From: Pyrocephalus nanus
Lineage: Eukaryota > Chordata > Aves > Passeriformes > Tyrannidae
Direction: 5' to 3'
Assembly: GCA_038380795.1 (NCBI GenBank)
Contig: CM076259.1
Location: 78,065,724-78,129,723, forward strand
DNA length: 64,000 nt
In this document: positions 13,606 to 27,425 of the stretch, one piece after another
Layout: each line of letters opens with the position of its first letter
How positions within the stretch are numbered: the stretch's first letter is position 1
The notes under the pieces: model-generated
Seen by the model: only the letters and a program-made list of their open reading frames with translations
Told to the model about the DNA's origin: nothing
The model's database searches: none
Program-made: the position numbers and the translations under genes

Positions 13606-15171
13606 TGTAGTGGATTGTTCTCGGTTGTGGGGGTTGCAGCCCATGTTGTGTTATTGGAATACAAAAGGTCTACTTTGTCTTTGTGATAAGGTATATCTTC
13701 TTAGATCTATAATTTTGAATCAACATAGGAATCCACTCTTAAAAGCAGCTTCTTTACTCTCCGTGTGAAACTGGACTACCTCCCAGTTATTGCTCTTTTG
13801 TATGTCAATTGCTAATATGTTGTGTAAAACATGCTGTTTAAATACAGGATGCTTATTTGTAGGAAAGAGAGTTTAAGGAGCAGACATCACAAATCTGATG
13901 CAATCAGTAATCTGTAATGTTCTTATAGTTTATGAGACTAATTTAGTTTCTTGTGATTTGTTTTGCCAGAAATATACCATACTTGGTGCACACAGTCTAG
14001 ATTTGTTTCTTTGTCATTTTTTTTATGGCATGAAATTAGGAAACTTCATATTAGAGATGCAAGAAATCCTTTCAACAGTTTTTTCCAGAAGTTCTTCCGT
14101 GTAATGTATATCACTCAGTTTAGTGAAGGCCCAAAACAGTTTTGCTACTATTTTTTTTTCTTTAAGACAGTCAAAACACCTTAGAAAATAGTAACCGCAT
14201 CTCACTGGATGTATACATTTTCTCTCTCTTTCTTTTTTAACCCTTTTAAATCTCTTGGGTTCCCAGCTTGCATCTCTTCTTGCTATACTCTTGTAGGATT
14301 GAAATTTGAGAGGCATGTCAAGGCTCGCTGAGCCATAGCTAGAGCACGTCTGCTTAGAGAAGTAAGGTCAGGTTAGTGGCCAGCAGAAGACATGTGACCT
14401 ACTGGGAAATGCAGTTCCCTCCACTTACTACAATAACGTTGTTATCAGACAGATCACATGCCATGGGTCTTGCTAACCATGTAGCTAGGGCTATATTTCA
14501 TAAGGAAGAGGTATATTTTAGGCCTTTTCTGTGATTTTAGTCTTGTAGCCTCTTTCTTCTTATGTAGTGCAGTTTTTCATTTGTTTGCAAGATGGCCTGC
14601 ATTGCCTAAAGTTCGAAATTTGAAACACACCCAGTCTCCTGTGAGCTGCCTTGAATTTGTGTAGAGTTCAGTTCAAACCTTAGGAAACTGAAATTGAAAA
14701 GTTTCTAAAGCCCTGTTTGCCTTGGCAATTTCCCTAAGCCAAATGCAACAGTCTTCTGCATTGTTTCTGTGCTGCACTGGGATTTACTTTTCTTAGATTG
14801 TATGAAAAATTGCACTTTATGTATTTAGATATTGGAAAATGTAGAGAATCTGCAATTCAGAGCATTTAGTCTTATGTAGGTTTTTAGTAAAAGTATGATC
14901 TTCCTTGAACTCTTCGTAACTGTGTGATTATAAGTGGTGATTCAGGTTTATGATAGTTAAATGTTACATGTGGTTAATTTCTGAATATTTGACATTACTG
15001 TTACAGTATTTGTACCAGTAGTATTGCTATTATCAGTGAGACTACTCACTTACTAAAAAGTAAGTGCCTGTGCTTAAATACTTTCCTAAATAAAAACATT
15101 ATTTTGTGTGTAACTGATGTGATTCCCTTTTGCTGATAGAACTACCCACCAAAGACCAAGTACTCAGACAG

Positions 15172-15655
15172 TTCACAGAATCCCTGAGGGTAACATCTGG
15201 TCCAACCTCCCTGCTCAGGCAGGGTCACCTCACCCCGAGTGGCTTGCCTTAGGACCATGTTCAGATGAGTATCTCCAAGGATGGAGACTACCACCTCCCT
15301 GGGCAACCTGTATTAGTTTTCAATCATCCTGTCAGTGAAAAAGTGTTTCCCAATGTTCAGTTTGTGCCCATCGCCTCCTGTCCTGTCACTGGGCACCACT
15401 GAGCAGAGCCTGGGTCCATCCTCTTCATCGTTTCCTTTCAGGCATTTATATACTTTGATAAAATCCCCCTTAGCTTTCTCCTCTCCAGACCCAGCAGTCC
15501 TGCTTCTCTCAGCCCCTCCTCAAGTGAAAGATGCTCCAATCCCTTGATCATCTTCGTGGCCCTGCACTGGATTTGTTCCAGCAAGTCCATGTCTCTTACG
15601 CCAGGGAGTGCAGAACTGAACACAGTACTCCAGCTGCAACCTCAGCAATGCATAA
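15172..15655 (-). mobile_element. CR1 LINE 3' fragment
   Basis: On the minus strand this reads as the C-terminal end of CR1 ORF2 (text such as LEYCVQFCTPW and RRATKMIKGLEHLS, with a frameshift) followed by the CR1 3' untranslated part. The 3' tail lies at the low-coordinate end, where a TCACAGAATCC motif is the complement of the CR1 ATTCTGTGA-type octamer tail. It is 5'-truncated, as is usual for CR1. It lies antisense to UBAC2 in an intron. Confidence 0.9.
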
Positions 15656-18641
15656 CTTGTGAAGTACATAGCCTGAAATGAGAAATGCAGAAGCAATAAA
15701 ATAACAAAGATTAGAAAATTAAAAAGAAACATTGTCTGTCTACTAACTTCAGGACAGGGGCAGATATTGATATGTACACTGACAGATGAGCTGAATCCTA
15801 CCCAAAACTAAGGCGAGATATCTGCAGGTGGACAGTGCTCAGTATTCAGCTGAGTGACTGTGGATGACTTAATTTGAGATGAGTGTCTCTATGTTCTGCT
15901 GACTGTTGACTTAATCTTCTTTGTAGCAGGAGTTTAGATACCTTGCTCACGTCAAATTGGCCACATATAAACACGTGACAACTGATTAAGCTGCTAGTGC
16001 TTATTCCTGCATCAGCTAAAGCATCTGAGAAAAAATGTAATTGACTTGCCTGGTATACTGGGGATGTTAGTATGAAAGTGAGGTTGTAACTGGGGAGGAA
16101 GCAGATATTTCCAATTCTGAAACAAGGAGAAAATAGTGAGAAAGGATGGGAGAAAGTAATAATGTGTGATAAGATGCTTTCTCTTTTATATCCATGGCTT
16201 CTAAGATCCTGTAGAAAAATGGATATTGGTTATTAGTTTGTATTTCACTTCTAATCTTCTCAGATCTGAGGAAGCGTTTCTGTGTCCAAAATCTGGTCTG
16301 CTTGGTCAACTGTATCAACTGGTTCATTAATAGTCAGATTGCTTCTATCAAGATTTGCTTTTTTTTTGGCAGCAATGTTACCATTGTTCAGAGAGGGAAT
16401 CTGTGAGAGTAATTCAGCTGTGTGTACTTTGGAGGCATCTGCCTTAGGATGAGTCACATATTAAGAGTGCCCATTTCTCTCTGTTGACTATGAAACCAAT
16501 TTAAAATAACCAGCTCATAAGTAGGCTTTTAAATTACCAATGTCTGCATTGGGGCAGATTAATCAAATCATGATCTTTTATGTAAAAGATTTAGTTAACA
16601 ACATGATGATGATCACCTGCAGAATGCTAGCAGAGACCCAAGGGAACCTATCCTTAGGTCACAAGTACAAGTTAAGAATAGCTGTATGTGCTGAAATTGC
16701 AGTACAGTCATGCTTATGTATACACAGTATTTGAGTGCTGATCATGATTGCACCTGACCAATGAACTCTGAAGAAAAAGGTTTCAATGAGCCCAGTCAAC
16801 CAGGAATGAAAATTAAGACAATTAGTTTAGAACCATTATAATCTTAGTTTTCTCTCAGACCAATTATTGCAAAAGGCTGTTTATAGTATTTGTAACTATT
16901 TCTGCAAAGGAAACCTGAACAAAATAATCTATTGTGTTATAGCTGTAACACAACTTGAAAATACACATGTAGTCATATTTATGAATATATTTAAATTTTT
17001 CAGAACAAAGTAATTGGGTATTTGTTGTCAAGTTTTAACTATTAGGCAAAATAATTTTCAACATAATTTTCTACACCAGTCTGCCTACTTTTTCTTCTGG
17101 TTTTTTTTTCCTCTTTCAGTGTTAATCAAATACAGTGATTTTAAATGTCTCAGCTAGTAGTGGAGCATACATGTCTTTGCCATGTAAAATACTGGAGAGC
17201 TTCCATGTTTGGTTTACCTAAAGTAACAGTGAAACTACAGCTACTTCAATTTTTTTAAAAAGTGTACAGCTTTGGAAGGATTTCAGGGAAGGGGAGGGGA
17301 CATTGGGCTTTATACAGGGGCAGGAGTATATTAGGAAACTTAGAGTGAAGGACCAGTGGTAAGCCATGGTGTTAAGAAACTGAAAAAAATATAAGCACTT
17401 TTTTTTCTGCAGCATGCCACACAGTTTCCACCATGCTCCCCATTTTCTCTGTTTGCACTGTGCCAGCTATATTATGGCAGATGAGGTTGTAGGTTATGAT
17501 GGTGTGACTAACAGAAAACAACTAAGATGCATCTTACGGTGCCAGCCAAAAATTCTCCATTCTAACAATGTGAACATAACTGTAATGTCCTTCTGTGGTG
17601 ACTTTATTTAAAGGCTTAAATACAGTAGAAGCTCCTCTGTTTGGGAGAAGTAGCCCTTCAATCTGATGTACAGTGCTGAATTTGTGCTTTGAGGTCATCT
17701 TCATTGAACAAACAATTTTGGTTTGCTTTTTTAAACACTAGAAATGAACTCAATATCAATAAAAAAAGTGGTGTAAAAAGTTGCTTTATACTTGAAAAGC
17801 TTATGTTGTTTTAAATGATATCTATGAAGTTCTGCAAATGAACCAGCTAAAGAGGAAGTTCTTTGGAAATACTTGACATTAAGATAAGAGTATGACACCA
17901 AACCAGACTGAATCACAAGACCTATTTTAACTACGATTGTCTCCATTCTGGGTTTATTGGAAATATGCAAATAGGTATCTCTTCCTCACTAGGCAAAACT
18001 TCTTGAAAATTTGTTAAAACTGAGTACAGCATTTTAAAGTTTCTTATACTTCCATCTAATAGCTTTATATTTAGAGTAGTAAATCGAGGGAGGGAGAGAA
18101 GGACATTCTTGAAAAATGTGGAGGTAACAAGGTGGATTGCCAGGGTACTCTTGGTGCTCTCCTTCCATATGTTTATACTTGTGAAGAATTGCAGTCTCAC
18201 ATGATTGCTCTAAACAGGTTCACAGTAAGTTTCTTGGCAAGTCTATGCAGAAGATACACTTCTCTTCTGCTAGTCCCACACACTTTTATCTTGTTCCTTG
18301 ACCAGGTGCTTTTTATTTTAGATGTTATTTTGAACTTTATGTTGTCAGACTTCTACACTTCCTGCTCTGTGAGCACTAAGTCCACATGTTTGGGTTATGC
18401 AATGAGTTTCTAAGACAGGACAAGGAGGGGCCAAGACACTAGTCTGCTGTTGAGGAGCAGTAAGGAGAGAGAGGACAGCCCACTGCAACTGATGCATTGG
18501 AGCTATTGTGTAAATGAGTCTCATATGCGATACTAAGTGCCATTCTCCATTTTAGCAGTGACCATAAACTTTTAGCCTTATAAAGACTTTTCTTCTGATT
18601 AAGTGCTCTGGCATGAGCTGTTCTCTACAGTTATCTAAAAC

Positions 18642-18948
18642 GAGGTTGTAATGAGGCGGGGGTCAATCTCTTTTCCCAGATAGGACAAGTTGGAAGTGTC
18701 CTTAAATTCTGCCCCAGGAGGTTTAGATTTAATATTAGGAAAAAATTATTCCCCAAAGGGTTTGCCAAGCACTCGAGCAGGCTGTCCAGGGCAGAAAGAG
18801 ATGGAGTCACCGTCCCTGAAGGTGTTTAAAAGTAGTGTAATTGAAGCACTTAAGGACATGGTTTAGTGGCAGTCTTGATAGCGCTGGGTTAATGGTCGGG
18901 CTTGATGATCCTAAAGATCTTTTCTAACCTGAATGATTCTGTGACTAT
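18642..18948 (+). mobile_element. CR1 LINE 3' end fragment
   Basis: Sense orientation. The final part of a CR1 includes the region like GGTTTAGTGGCAG..CTTG, a GGGCTTGATGATCCTAAAGA block and the terminal GATTCTGTGA motif near 18.94 kb. It is short, 5'-truncated and non-coding. Confidence 0.88.
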
Positions 18949-21361
18949 CCACCTCTACTCAGAAAAATACAAGGACACTTTTACTGATGCAGCTTGCAGT
19001 ACACCTTCCCTTCTGAGATAAACAAGTTCCAAAGTACTGACACTAAAGACATGCTGCTGCTATCTCTTTGCTGTATTTTCTATCTTGAGTTGATAAAAGA
19101 GTGATTCTGTTTGTGGTTAATATGTTCAGACACGTGTCAAGATTTGTCATACATTCAGGGAGATGTAGATTTTCCTATCACCACTTGCTTTGTTTTTTTT
19201 CTTGTGACTTTTTGAACTCATTCAAGATTTAGGTTGCCTTGAAAACTTTGGACCTTAACAGAGGTGATAAGAACAGAGATCAGGATTTGGGAGGGACATT
19301 TGAAAGAAGTGAGGGAATGCTGGTATGATGTTAGACAAAGTATTCTGAGTGGGAGTTCTTTCCCTGCCTAGTTACACCTGTACAATCAGGAATGCAGAAT
19401 CTCTGGAACCAAAAATGGGGCCTGGCTCCATAGCCTAACAATACTACCTCCAACATACCAGATAGAAGGAAGGAAGATAATTGGTAGGTTCTGGTGCTGC
19501 TTGTGCATTCTGTGTCTAAGAAATGATCAGATTAAGTGTATATGTAATATTTGCAACCTGATTCAGTAATTCTTGCTCCCAGAAAATTACCTTTGTGGTT
19601 ATTGTACAATCTAGGTTTTCTTGAGTGAGGAGCCTATCTACATAGCCCTCTCAGGACCAGGGGGTTAGCTTCTGAGGGACCTTCTTGCTAGCTAGATACT
19701 TCAAGTACTGAATACCAAAAGCAGATGAATTGCGGAAGTGATGTGAATTTTCCTCCTCTTATTCTTCAGTGATTATAGTTTATCTTAGTTTCCAGTTGAT
19801 GTGCAAGAGTTTCAGTCATGAGCTTACAGCCATCTGGAACAGTTTCACTAGAGCTGAGGAAAGAATTTCTGAGGTCATGAAGAAGCTTCTGTTCCAGCTC
19901 CCTATCATTCCTGGAATCCAGATAGGACCTTCCTTTGCCTGTATGTTATAGGCAGCCTTCCTTCTGGTGTGATTATGGCCTACTCTTATCCCATCACATT
20001 TGTCTCCTTTCTCATAACACAAAAAGATTGAAGGGGTTAAGAGTAGTTTAAAACTGTTATCTCTGACTTTAGAATGGCAGCCTGTGTTTGAGGGTTTCAT
20101 TTTATGACTGCTCTAAGGGTTGGATGTAAGTAGAATAAAATAAAAATCAGTGTTTCCGAAACCAGAATGTGTTTTTGCTAAAAGTCTGATCATCATATTA
20201 GATAATTAATGATAACCTTTTAAATAATCTGAAAAATATCCTCCCTTCCAAAGAATGTTGCATTTTCCTATACTGTCTCCTGTATATATGAAGCAGTGTA
20301 TTTAGTATGTTTATACAAATGTCTGTCACTGAGGTACAATAAATTGCCCCAAATAAATAAATACTCTGGGTGGGGAGTTTCTACATTGCTTCTAACAAAA
20401 TTGCATTTTTGGGGTATGTTTACAGATTTTTTTGAGGTTCATATCTCTTCCTGTTCATTTCACTCTGCTGTCACAGCATAATTTTTGTGGCATAACAGAC
20501 AATAACTTGTCACAAATACTGAAATGTGGCATAAACCACTATGGGCTCAAGTGTTAGGGCTTCAGATTAATGACTGAGTGATGACTCTAGATCATTTATG
20601 GGGCACATGGATTTCTCTTGCTCCTGCTGAATCTGAAGTGAAATCAAGCCTCAAGGCAAGCACGAAACAGAGAATGAGTATTTTTCTTATATGTGGAAGA
20701 AGAACCTCACAAAAACTGGCTTTTTCAATATCACAGTTTTTAATAAATTGGATTTTAAACCTTTTTTGGTTTTTTTTCTCCTTTAAGGTAGTCAGGCTTT
20801 TTTTGGAATAAGTCTGTGTGTACTCTTAGATTTAACTTCAAATCCACTGATATGCTTTTATTTTTACTAGAAGGAAAGACTTGGATGCTGGGAACAAAAG
20901 CCTTAAGGGGGTCGGGTTTTTTTGAAGGAGTGTTTACAGCGTTTCAGTGTCCTCAAAAGCAGCCTTAATCTTCTCACGTCAACATGCAGCATACCCTGAC
21001 CAATTCCGTTACTAGAAATGAAATTTTTATTTGAATTTTGAGCAGTTTAAGAAAGGGTCACTTGGTTTGGGCTCAAATTCTGAAACTTTCAAATTCTGAA
21101 AAAAACCCCAAACAACTTTATGGGTCACAGGCAATGCACTAGATGGATTTAAAAAACTAATAGTCTGTAGAGGGAAGTTGAAGGTGAAGAAATCCCCTGT
21201 TTGTTCTCTGATTCTTGACTGAGAACTCTGGGTAAATGCAGTAAAAAGGACTTTAAAAAACAGAAGGACCAACTGTTACCTGCAGACAAATACAAAGTAA
21301 ATTTGGTGTGTTAAAATTTTTTAGTTTTGAGGGTTTTTTAACATTCCATTTCTGGTTTTAG

Positions 21362-21607
21362 ATTTCTGGGATTTGCTACAATAGCAGTATATTAAAAGTT
21401 CATCGAATTCTTTGTGTACCCAGATGGGTAGCAAAGTTATTTTCTTGGACTCTTGAACCAGTCTTCTCATCTGCGGAACCAACAAATGAAGTTCGAGTGG
21501 GAATGGGAGCAACAGTTGACATCCAGAGGCAGCAGAGAATGGAGTTACTGGATCGTCAAATCATGATGTCTCAGGTTGCCCAAATGAGGCGGCAAAGACA
21601 GCAGCAG
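21362..21607 (+). CDS. UBAC2: UBAC2 coding exon (last membrane part and linker)
   Basis: A 246-bp exon of 82 codons between a GGTTTTAG acceptor and a CAGCAG/gtattg donor, phase 0 at both ends. It begins ISGICYNSSILKVHRILCVP, continues WVAKLFSWTLEPVFSS and NEVRVGMGATVDIQRQQRME, and ends in a basic, glutamine-rich stretch MRRQRQQQ. This matches human UBAC2 from the end of the membrane domain into the cytosolic linker. The Arg/Gln-rich tail precedes the UBA part and is probably flexible or coiled. Confidence 0.96.
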
Positions 21608-24600
21608 GTATTGATATACATTTTTTAAGGATTATATTGTTAAGAGAAAGATACAATTTTGGTTCATATATCTTGTGTGGTTCCTGTTTCTTAAAAATAA
21701 TGTGTGCGGTTTTTTTATTTTTCTCCATCAATCTTTCATACACTATTGTACTACTAACAGCCATTTAAGTGGTTTATATAGCTTTATATGTTAAAACTCT
21801 TTCACAAGATAAAAGCAGAATGTCAGACAATCCTGTAGGGATATCAGTACTCCTGGCATTCTTTCAGCAGAAATGAGGCTGAAAGGTAGAGTGATTGCCT
21901 CTTGGTAGTCTTTAATAAAAGCCATTGTATAAAGTTGGGAAATCAAAATACTTCTGACTCTTCTAAGTATCTGCATTGTTAGCATCCTTTTCAGAGAGGT
22001 TGAAAATTGTCGATGGAACTCCTCTGTTTGTAGATGTACAGGTTATTTCTTTCAGGAAAGGGCAAAAATTAAATTCTCTACCTTTCTTACAGAGGTAAAC
22101 CACAAGGGACTTTCTGTTTGCCATGTGAAATGCTCTTGGTTTATTTCCTTATCTAACACAATAGTAGAGCCTTTTTTATTTTCTCTGTTGTAGACAAACC
22201 AGCAAGTGCAGATATTCTCAGACTTTGCATTGTAGGGTATTGAAACAAGGCAGAAGGTGTCTCAATTCACTATTTCCTGTATCTTAGATGTATACATTAC
22301 TTAGATGTATATGTTACTAGCAGACAACATGGGCCTTGCATTGCTCTATGTGAACATATATTTACTTGCAGCCTAGGAATTTGAGGTCTTTACTGAGTTT
22401 CCTTTGCCTGAAACACAGCTCTGTACTGATACACAAGTTCTTGTTGTGTTCCAGATAGTGTCATGCAAGTTAAGTATAGCTGTGGTACCCTGAATGCATT
22501 GCCAGAATGAGAGGTGTGATGGCATAAAGCTTTGTCCAAGAGCTGGAGTATGAATATTTGTTTCCAGTCCCTGATAACATCGTTCTGTTTTCCTTGTTTT
22601 CCGTTTCAATATGATGAAATTGTTCCTCAGGTAGAAAGTTTCTAATCTGCTCTTCTCTATTCCCATAAGAAAATTAATCAGTTTTAGCATAAGAATGGAA
22701 CTAGAAATTACTCAATTCTTGAATGGTGATGTTGTAATAGAAAATGAATTGTAAGAGTTTGTTGTACAAGCAGCTGGGAAGAGTGCATCCAGGTTTCTTC
22801 AGGTAGGAGAAAGAAGCCGTTTCCATTTACGAAGGACAGTCTTTCTAATATATCTTTAATTGCGAAAAGTGGTAAATAAGTTCAGAACAGTAAATTATAA
22901 AAGAACAGTTGATAACATTTTCTTCTTATCTTGTCCTTTCCTCGGGCAATGAACAATGAAAGTGGAGAAACGTCTTTTCATGTTTGACTTCAAATAGAAT
23001 TCTTTAAAAAGGTGCAGGGTTTGAGTAAAATGAAAGAAGGCTGTTTGAACATCAGTATGATGCTTCCCTTTACAAGTTATTGAAACACTTTTCAAGTTAC
23101 CTTTATGTTTAGCCTTTAACTTGAGCACAGCATTTAGTTAACTGATAGTGCTAATCTTTGAAACCAGTGATCAGAAGGCAATGGGATTCATGTATGAATG
23201 TTTCAGAGAGGCTCTTCAGAAAAGGTGTGTCACGAAAGCTTTTGACCAGTCTGTTGGTTTTTTTTTTAAATTCACAGAATTTGCTGGCCATCAACTAGAT
23301 CATAAAAAGCATTATTACCAAATGTTGAAGTGTTGTGGTAAAAGTGGAAAGCAGGCTGAATCTCAAAGTAATGTTTGAAAAATTGAAAATAATTTTCTGG
23401 ATTGCCATACTTAGACAATTCTTTTACTTTCAGAGGTTTTGGAAATGTGTAATTTGAAAACAGTAGAGTGGAACAGATCATGTTAGATGGAATTTAGATG
23501 ATAATTTTTCCTATGGGAGTGAAGCTGATAAAGAATGCAGATGTATTTTAAGCAGTTTTTTTGTGAAATTGAAAATAATAAAAGCTGTGAAGTACATATC
23601 AGTCTACATATTAGACATGGCTTTGAACTGTATTCTAGGAAAACGTTGTGCAGATTTCTGAAGTCACAGTATGTTGTCTTTAGATAGTGTGCCATAGGTG
23701 AGACAAAGTAACATTTTCTCTCACACTTTCCATTTTGTTTGGTGAGGGAAGTGAACTTTCAGTTTCCTCCCCATGCCATAGTGCAACAAGTTTGTCTAGC
23801 TCTCCCTTGAGAAGATGCTCTGCTCATTCCTTCTACTCCTTTACTCTTCAGTACATCTCTTTGAGAAAAGAGACAATTCACTTTTCCAGAGTGTTGGTAG
23901 CATTACAGAAGGAGAAGATCGGTGGTTTTAACAGTGCTCTATTGTCTGTGCAATGTTGGCAAACTCTGTTCCGGCCATAAGAAGGCCCCTCTTTTAAATG
24001 GATACTTTTTGTAGAAAGCTTATTCTTCAAGTCTTTGTGAGAAATTCTGAAGAATGTGACAAGGCAAGCCAACATAAAAAAAGTTTAAAAAAAAAATTAA
24101 AACAGGGAAAGAAACTGGGTGAAAAGCATTTCTTATAAGTTGTTTATAATGTTCTTTCAAGATACTGAAGATACTGGGATATAAATAAATTTTTCCCCCC
24201 CCTGCTGTTCACAGAGCTCTTTTATCCAAAGCAGAATTCACTTTGGATACTTTCTACAAAAAAAAAGAAAAAGAACAATCACCCCAGGATTTCTTTGCTC
24301 ACAGCTCCTTTGAGCTTTACCTTTCCCAGTCTTTTTCTAACTGAAATGTTGTGGTCTGGAGGAGCCTGAAGCATGGAGCTGTGTATGTGAGCACTGGGTT
24401 GTCAAAACAAGCGTGCCTTTGACAAGTAGATTGAATATGTGGTAGAATTGGAGCATACATCAAGTAATGAAGTTGTTGGGTTTATCTCATTTTAGTCCGT
24501 AAATATTCAGTGGTACTGTGTCTGAATATGTTGTTAGAAACTGCTTTGTTGCTAGTTTCTCAGGGGAGTGCGGTTATATGGTGACTGATTTTTTTCTTAG

Positions 24601-27199
24601 TCTCTAGTTGCTGTGGATACAGCCCTTAAACAGATGGTAGTGTGCATCTTGAAAACTTTCTGTTCTTTATTTTCTCTCGTGGATATTGCTGAGAAATTAC
24701 AATCTTGTCACAAATGGAGAACTACTGAGTGTCACCTCTGTGCACCTTTAGATGCAGTAGAATAAAACGTGTGCCATATGTATTAATTCCCTCAAAAAAC
24801 ACCATTTTGCTATTTTGTTACTGCTTTTAAAACTTCTGTTTCTTAGTTCTTTTCCTTCATGCTCTTTACCTATCCTATTTTGTAATTTAAATAGTTGATC
24901 CTATTTTAATTTTCCCCCATTACCTGATCTCTTTTTCCCCTTCATATCACTTTCACATTTTCATTCCCTACTGTCCCATTTTCCTCCCACATTTTCATAA
25001 TCTCTTCGCCTTCATCTGCATTGTTTCCCATACTTTGTGTTTGCTCCTATTCAAACTCCGTGGGGAAGTTCTCTCCCATCATATGTCACCACCAGTTATC
25101 ATTTGCTATTTTATCTGTTTCACACTGTAATATTGATAAAAATCTTGGTCTTCATTCCTGATGTTTCTATTTCTTGATCTCTTTCATTTCCCAGTATTTT
25201 TCGAAAGTTTATCTTGCTGTAACCCAACCCAGATAAAAGCCATGGTGGGAAAAGGGAAGCTAGTGCTGCATCTGTGCACCAGTGTGGGTAGCAGGGAGTC
25301 AGCTTGACTTTCACTTCCCATTGAGAAATATGGAGGGAGGCTGGCAGATAACCAAGCTGGGAATAGATAAGGGAGTATGCCTAGTTGTTGTTGGCAACCC
25401 TGTTGTCACTAAAGACATATATGTGGAAGGTGGTGGAAAGTTGCAGAAAGATAGTCAGTGCCTTCTGTTAGCACTAAATTCAGCCTCTTTGAGTGCTCAT
25501 CCCTGTGCCCATTTGGGAGGGGTGGTGTATGGACCTCAGTCCCTTCATCTTGAAAAAATGGGTTTTGTATCCACAGAGCATTTATTCCTTTATTCATGCT
25601 GAGCACATTAGGACACTGTATTGCCTTCATCTTGGCTTATCTAAGCGTTTTGGATCAGAGAAGAAGTCAACCAGGTTGCTCCAGACTGTATGGTAAGCCT
25701 GCAACCACACATGAAAATCTTCATTTTACTACCTCTCTTTCTACCCTATCTTCCACTTTAGGCTTATGTTGTCTTTTCCCTCCTGTCTTTTTGTTCTTCT
25801 CTTCCAGCTGCCATTAATTTTCAGTGAGACCAGACTCTCCTTTGATTCATATCACATGGCATCTCTATATGAGATCCTACTGCTTGCAAAGACCAGACTT
25901 GTTCTATAACAAAGGGACTTCCTCTAATTGTTCATCCATTAGATATCTTTCTCCTGGGACACTGGAGAGATGTTCTGTGGGTAGGCAAACTGTCTTATAC
26001 GGAGTCTCATATCCTGAGAAATTTACAAGTTTTGTATTTGGTCAACTAAGGACTGAGAGGCTAGATTGTTAGTTAACCTTCTGGTTATATCGTAGCAATA
26101 AACTCCTGACCTTGGGAAAAAAAAAATGGATTAATGGAGCAAAGATTTTCTTGGCACAAGAATTCTTTCTCAGGAACATTATCCTCATTCATGATGGTAG
26201 AAAAAACTCCCTCAGTGAATATAGTCCTGGACAGTCCAATTCTGCTTTCTCAAAGAAGTGTAAGAACAAGACCCAAGCATATTCCTCAGCTCTCCTGCTG
26301 ACACTGAGAGGTGGCACTTCAGTGAAGTCTTCTTGAGTAACTTCACAAGTTTGAGTACCAGCGAGTCCTTCAAACAGATATTTTGAACCATGAAGACCTT
26401 CTGCAACCTTTATACACTGCCAGGTTCACAAAAACCCTTCCTCTCACAGCCAGGACTTTGGATGGAAGCAGCTTGTTCATTTTGTTCCACAAATGTATGT
26501 GTCATTGTCAGGAAGGAGATTACCCGACTGCTTTACCTGAATAAATGGGTGAGGCTTCTAGCCAAGAGTCACACAAAGTCTTTTTCCCTAATTAGGTTTC
26601 TATTCCAACCAGTCTGTGTTACCTAAGGCTTTTCAGGGATTTTGTGACATAATGGAATAGAAACTGCCTTTAGCAACCCTTCCATAGACTCCAAAGACAA
26701 TAGGTAGGGTACCAATAGGATAAAAAAAGTCCTTTGTGCCGCGACTCCTGAGATGTGTGTGTACAAGATTTGTCATTGTATTTTTAAAGAATTGAGTTGA
26801 CCGGTGAGCGATTTATGGATTTGTTTCAGCCCATGAATGAAGTGTATGCTGCAGCAATAATCATTGTGGCTAAATTTAGACTCAGTATTCCATCATTTTT
26901 CCCTTCCTCTGCATGCCAGTGTACATGTGTGGACATACTCGAAGCCTTTTATGAAATAACAGACAGCTTCCATGTTTTTAGAGAATCAGTATCTTTTCCT
27001 TCAGATCTGTGTTCACTGTTGTCTGATGAAGTCTGGTTTATAGAAGGCAAGTGTCTTTTCAGCTGTACCTGTCCCTTAATTTCTAGTGAATGTGAGACAA
27101 ATAAGGCATCCATTTTGGGGAGTGGTTGGTTATTGGATTCCAGACCTGCTTCTGTTGTCCTTCCAGTCTGCACTGAGAGAGTCTTGATGGGCCATTGCT

Positions 27200-27425
27200 A
27201 AGCACCCAACGCCACTCACTCACCTCCCCACTGCCACCCTGGAGGAATGGGGAGGAGAATGAAAAGTAGGTTGAGATAAGAGCAGTTTAATAGTTGAAAC
27301 AAAGTAAAATGTAATAATAAGTAATTATAATGATAATAAAAAGAAAGAAAAAACCCCAAAGAAGTGATGCATAATACACTGGATACAATCCCCCCCACAC
27401 ACCCGATTGTCTCACTCAGCAAGTG
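27200..27425. mobile_element. Old avian endogenous retrovirus LTR-like fragment (ERVL type)
   Basis: The stretch has the recognisable layout of a common avian ERVL-class LTR end: a cytosine-rich CACTCACCTCCCCA part, then GGGGAGGAGAAT, then GGTTGAGATAAGAGCAGTTT followed by an AATAAT-type A-rich simple part, then AAAGAAAG..CCCC..AAGTGATGCA. Only one end of the LTR is recognisable. I see no internal retroviral genes nearby and no target-site duplication that I can define. It is a decayed solo-LTR-like relic in a UBAC2 intron. The family name is from memory of the repeat and not from a search. Confidence 0.6.

Larger units (their letters stand above)
11064..21361 (+). other. UBAC2 intron
   Basis: About 10.3 kb, GT-AG, AT-rich. 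It contains two CR1 3' fragments (near 15.2-15.7 kb antisense and 18.6-18.9 kb sense) and a small perfect hairpin near 13.59 kb. No sign of GPR18 or GPR183, which sit antisense inside a UBAC2 intron in mammals, is seen here. Confidence 0.85.
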
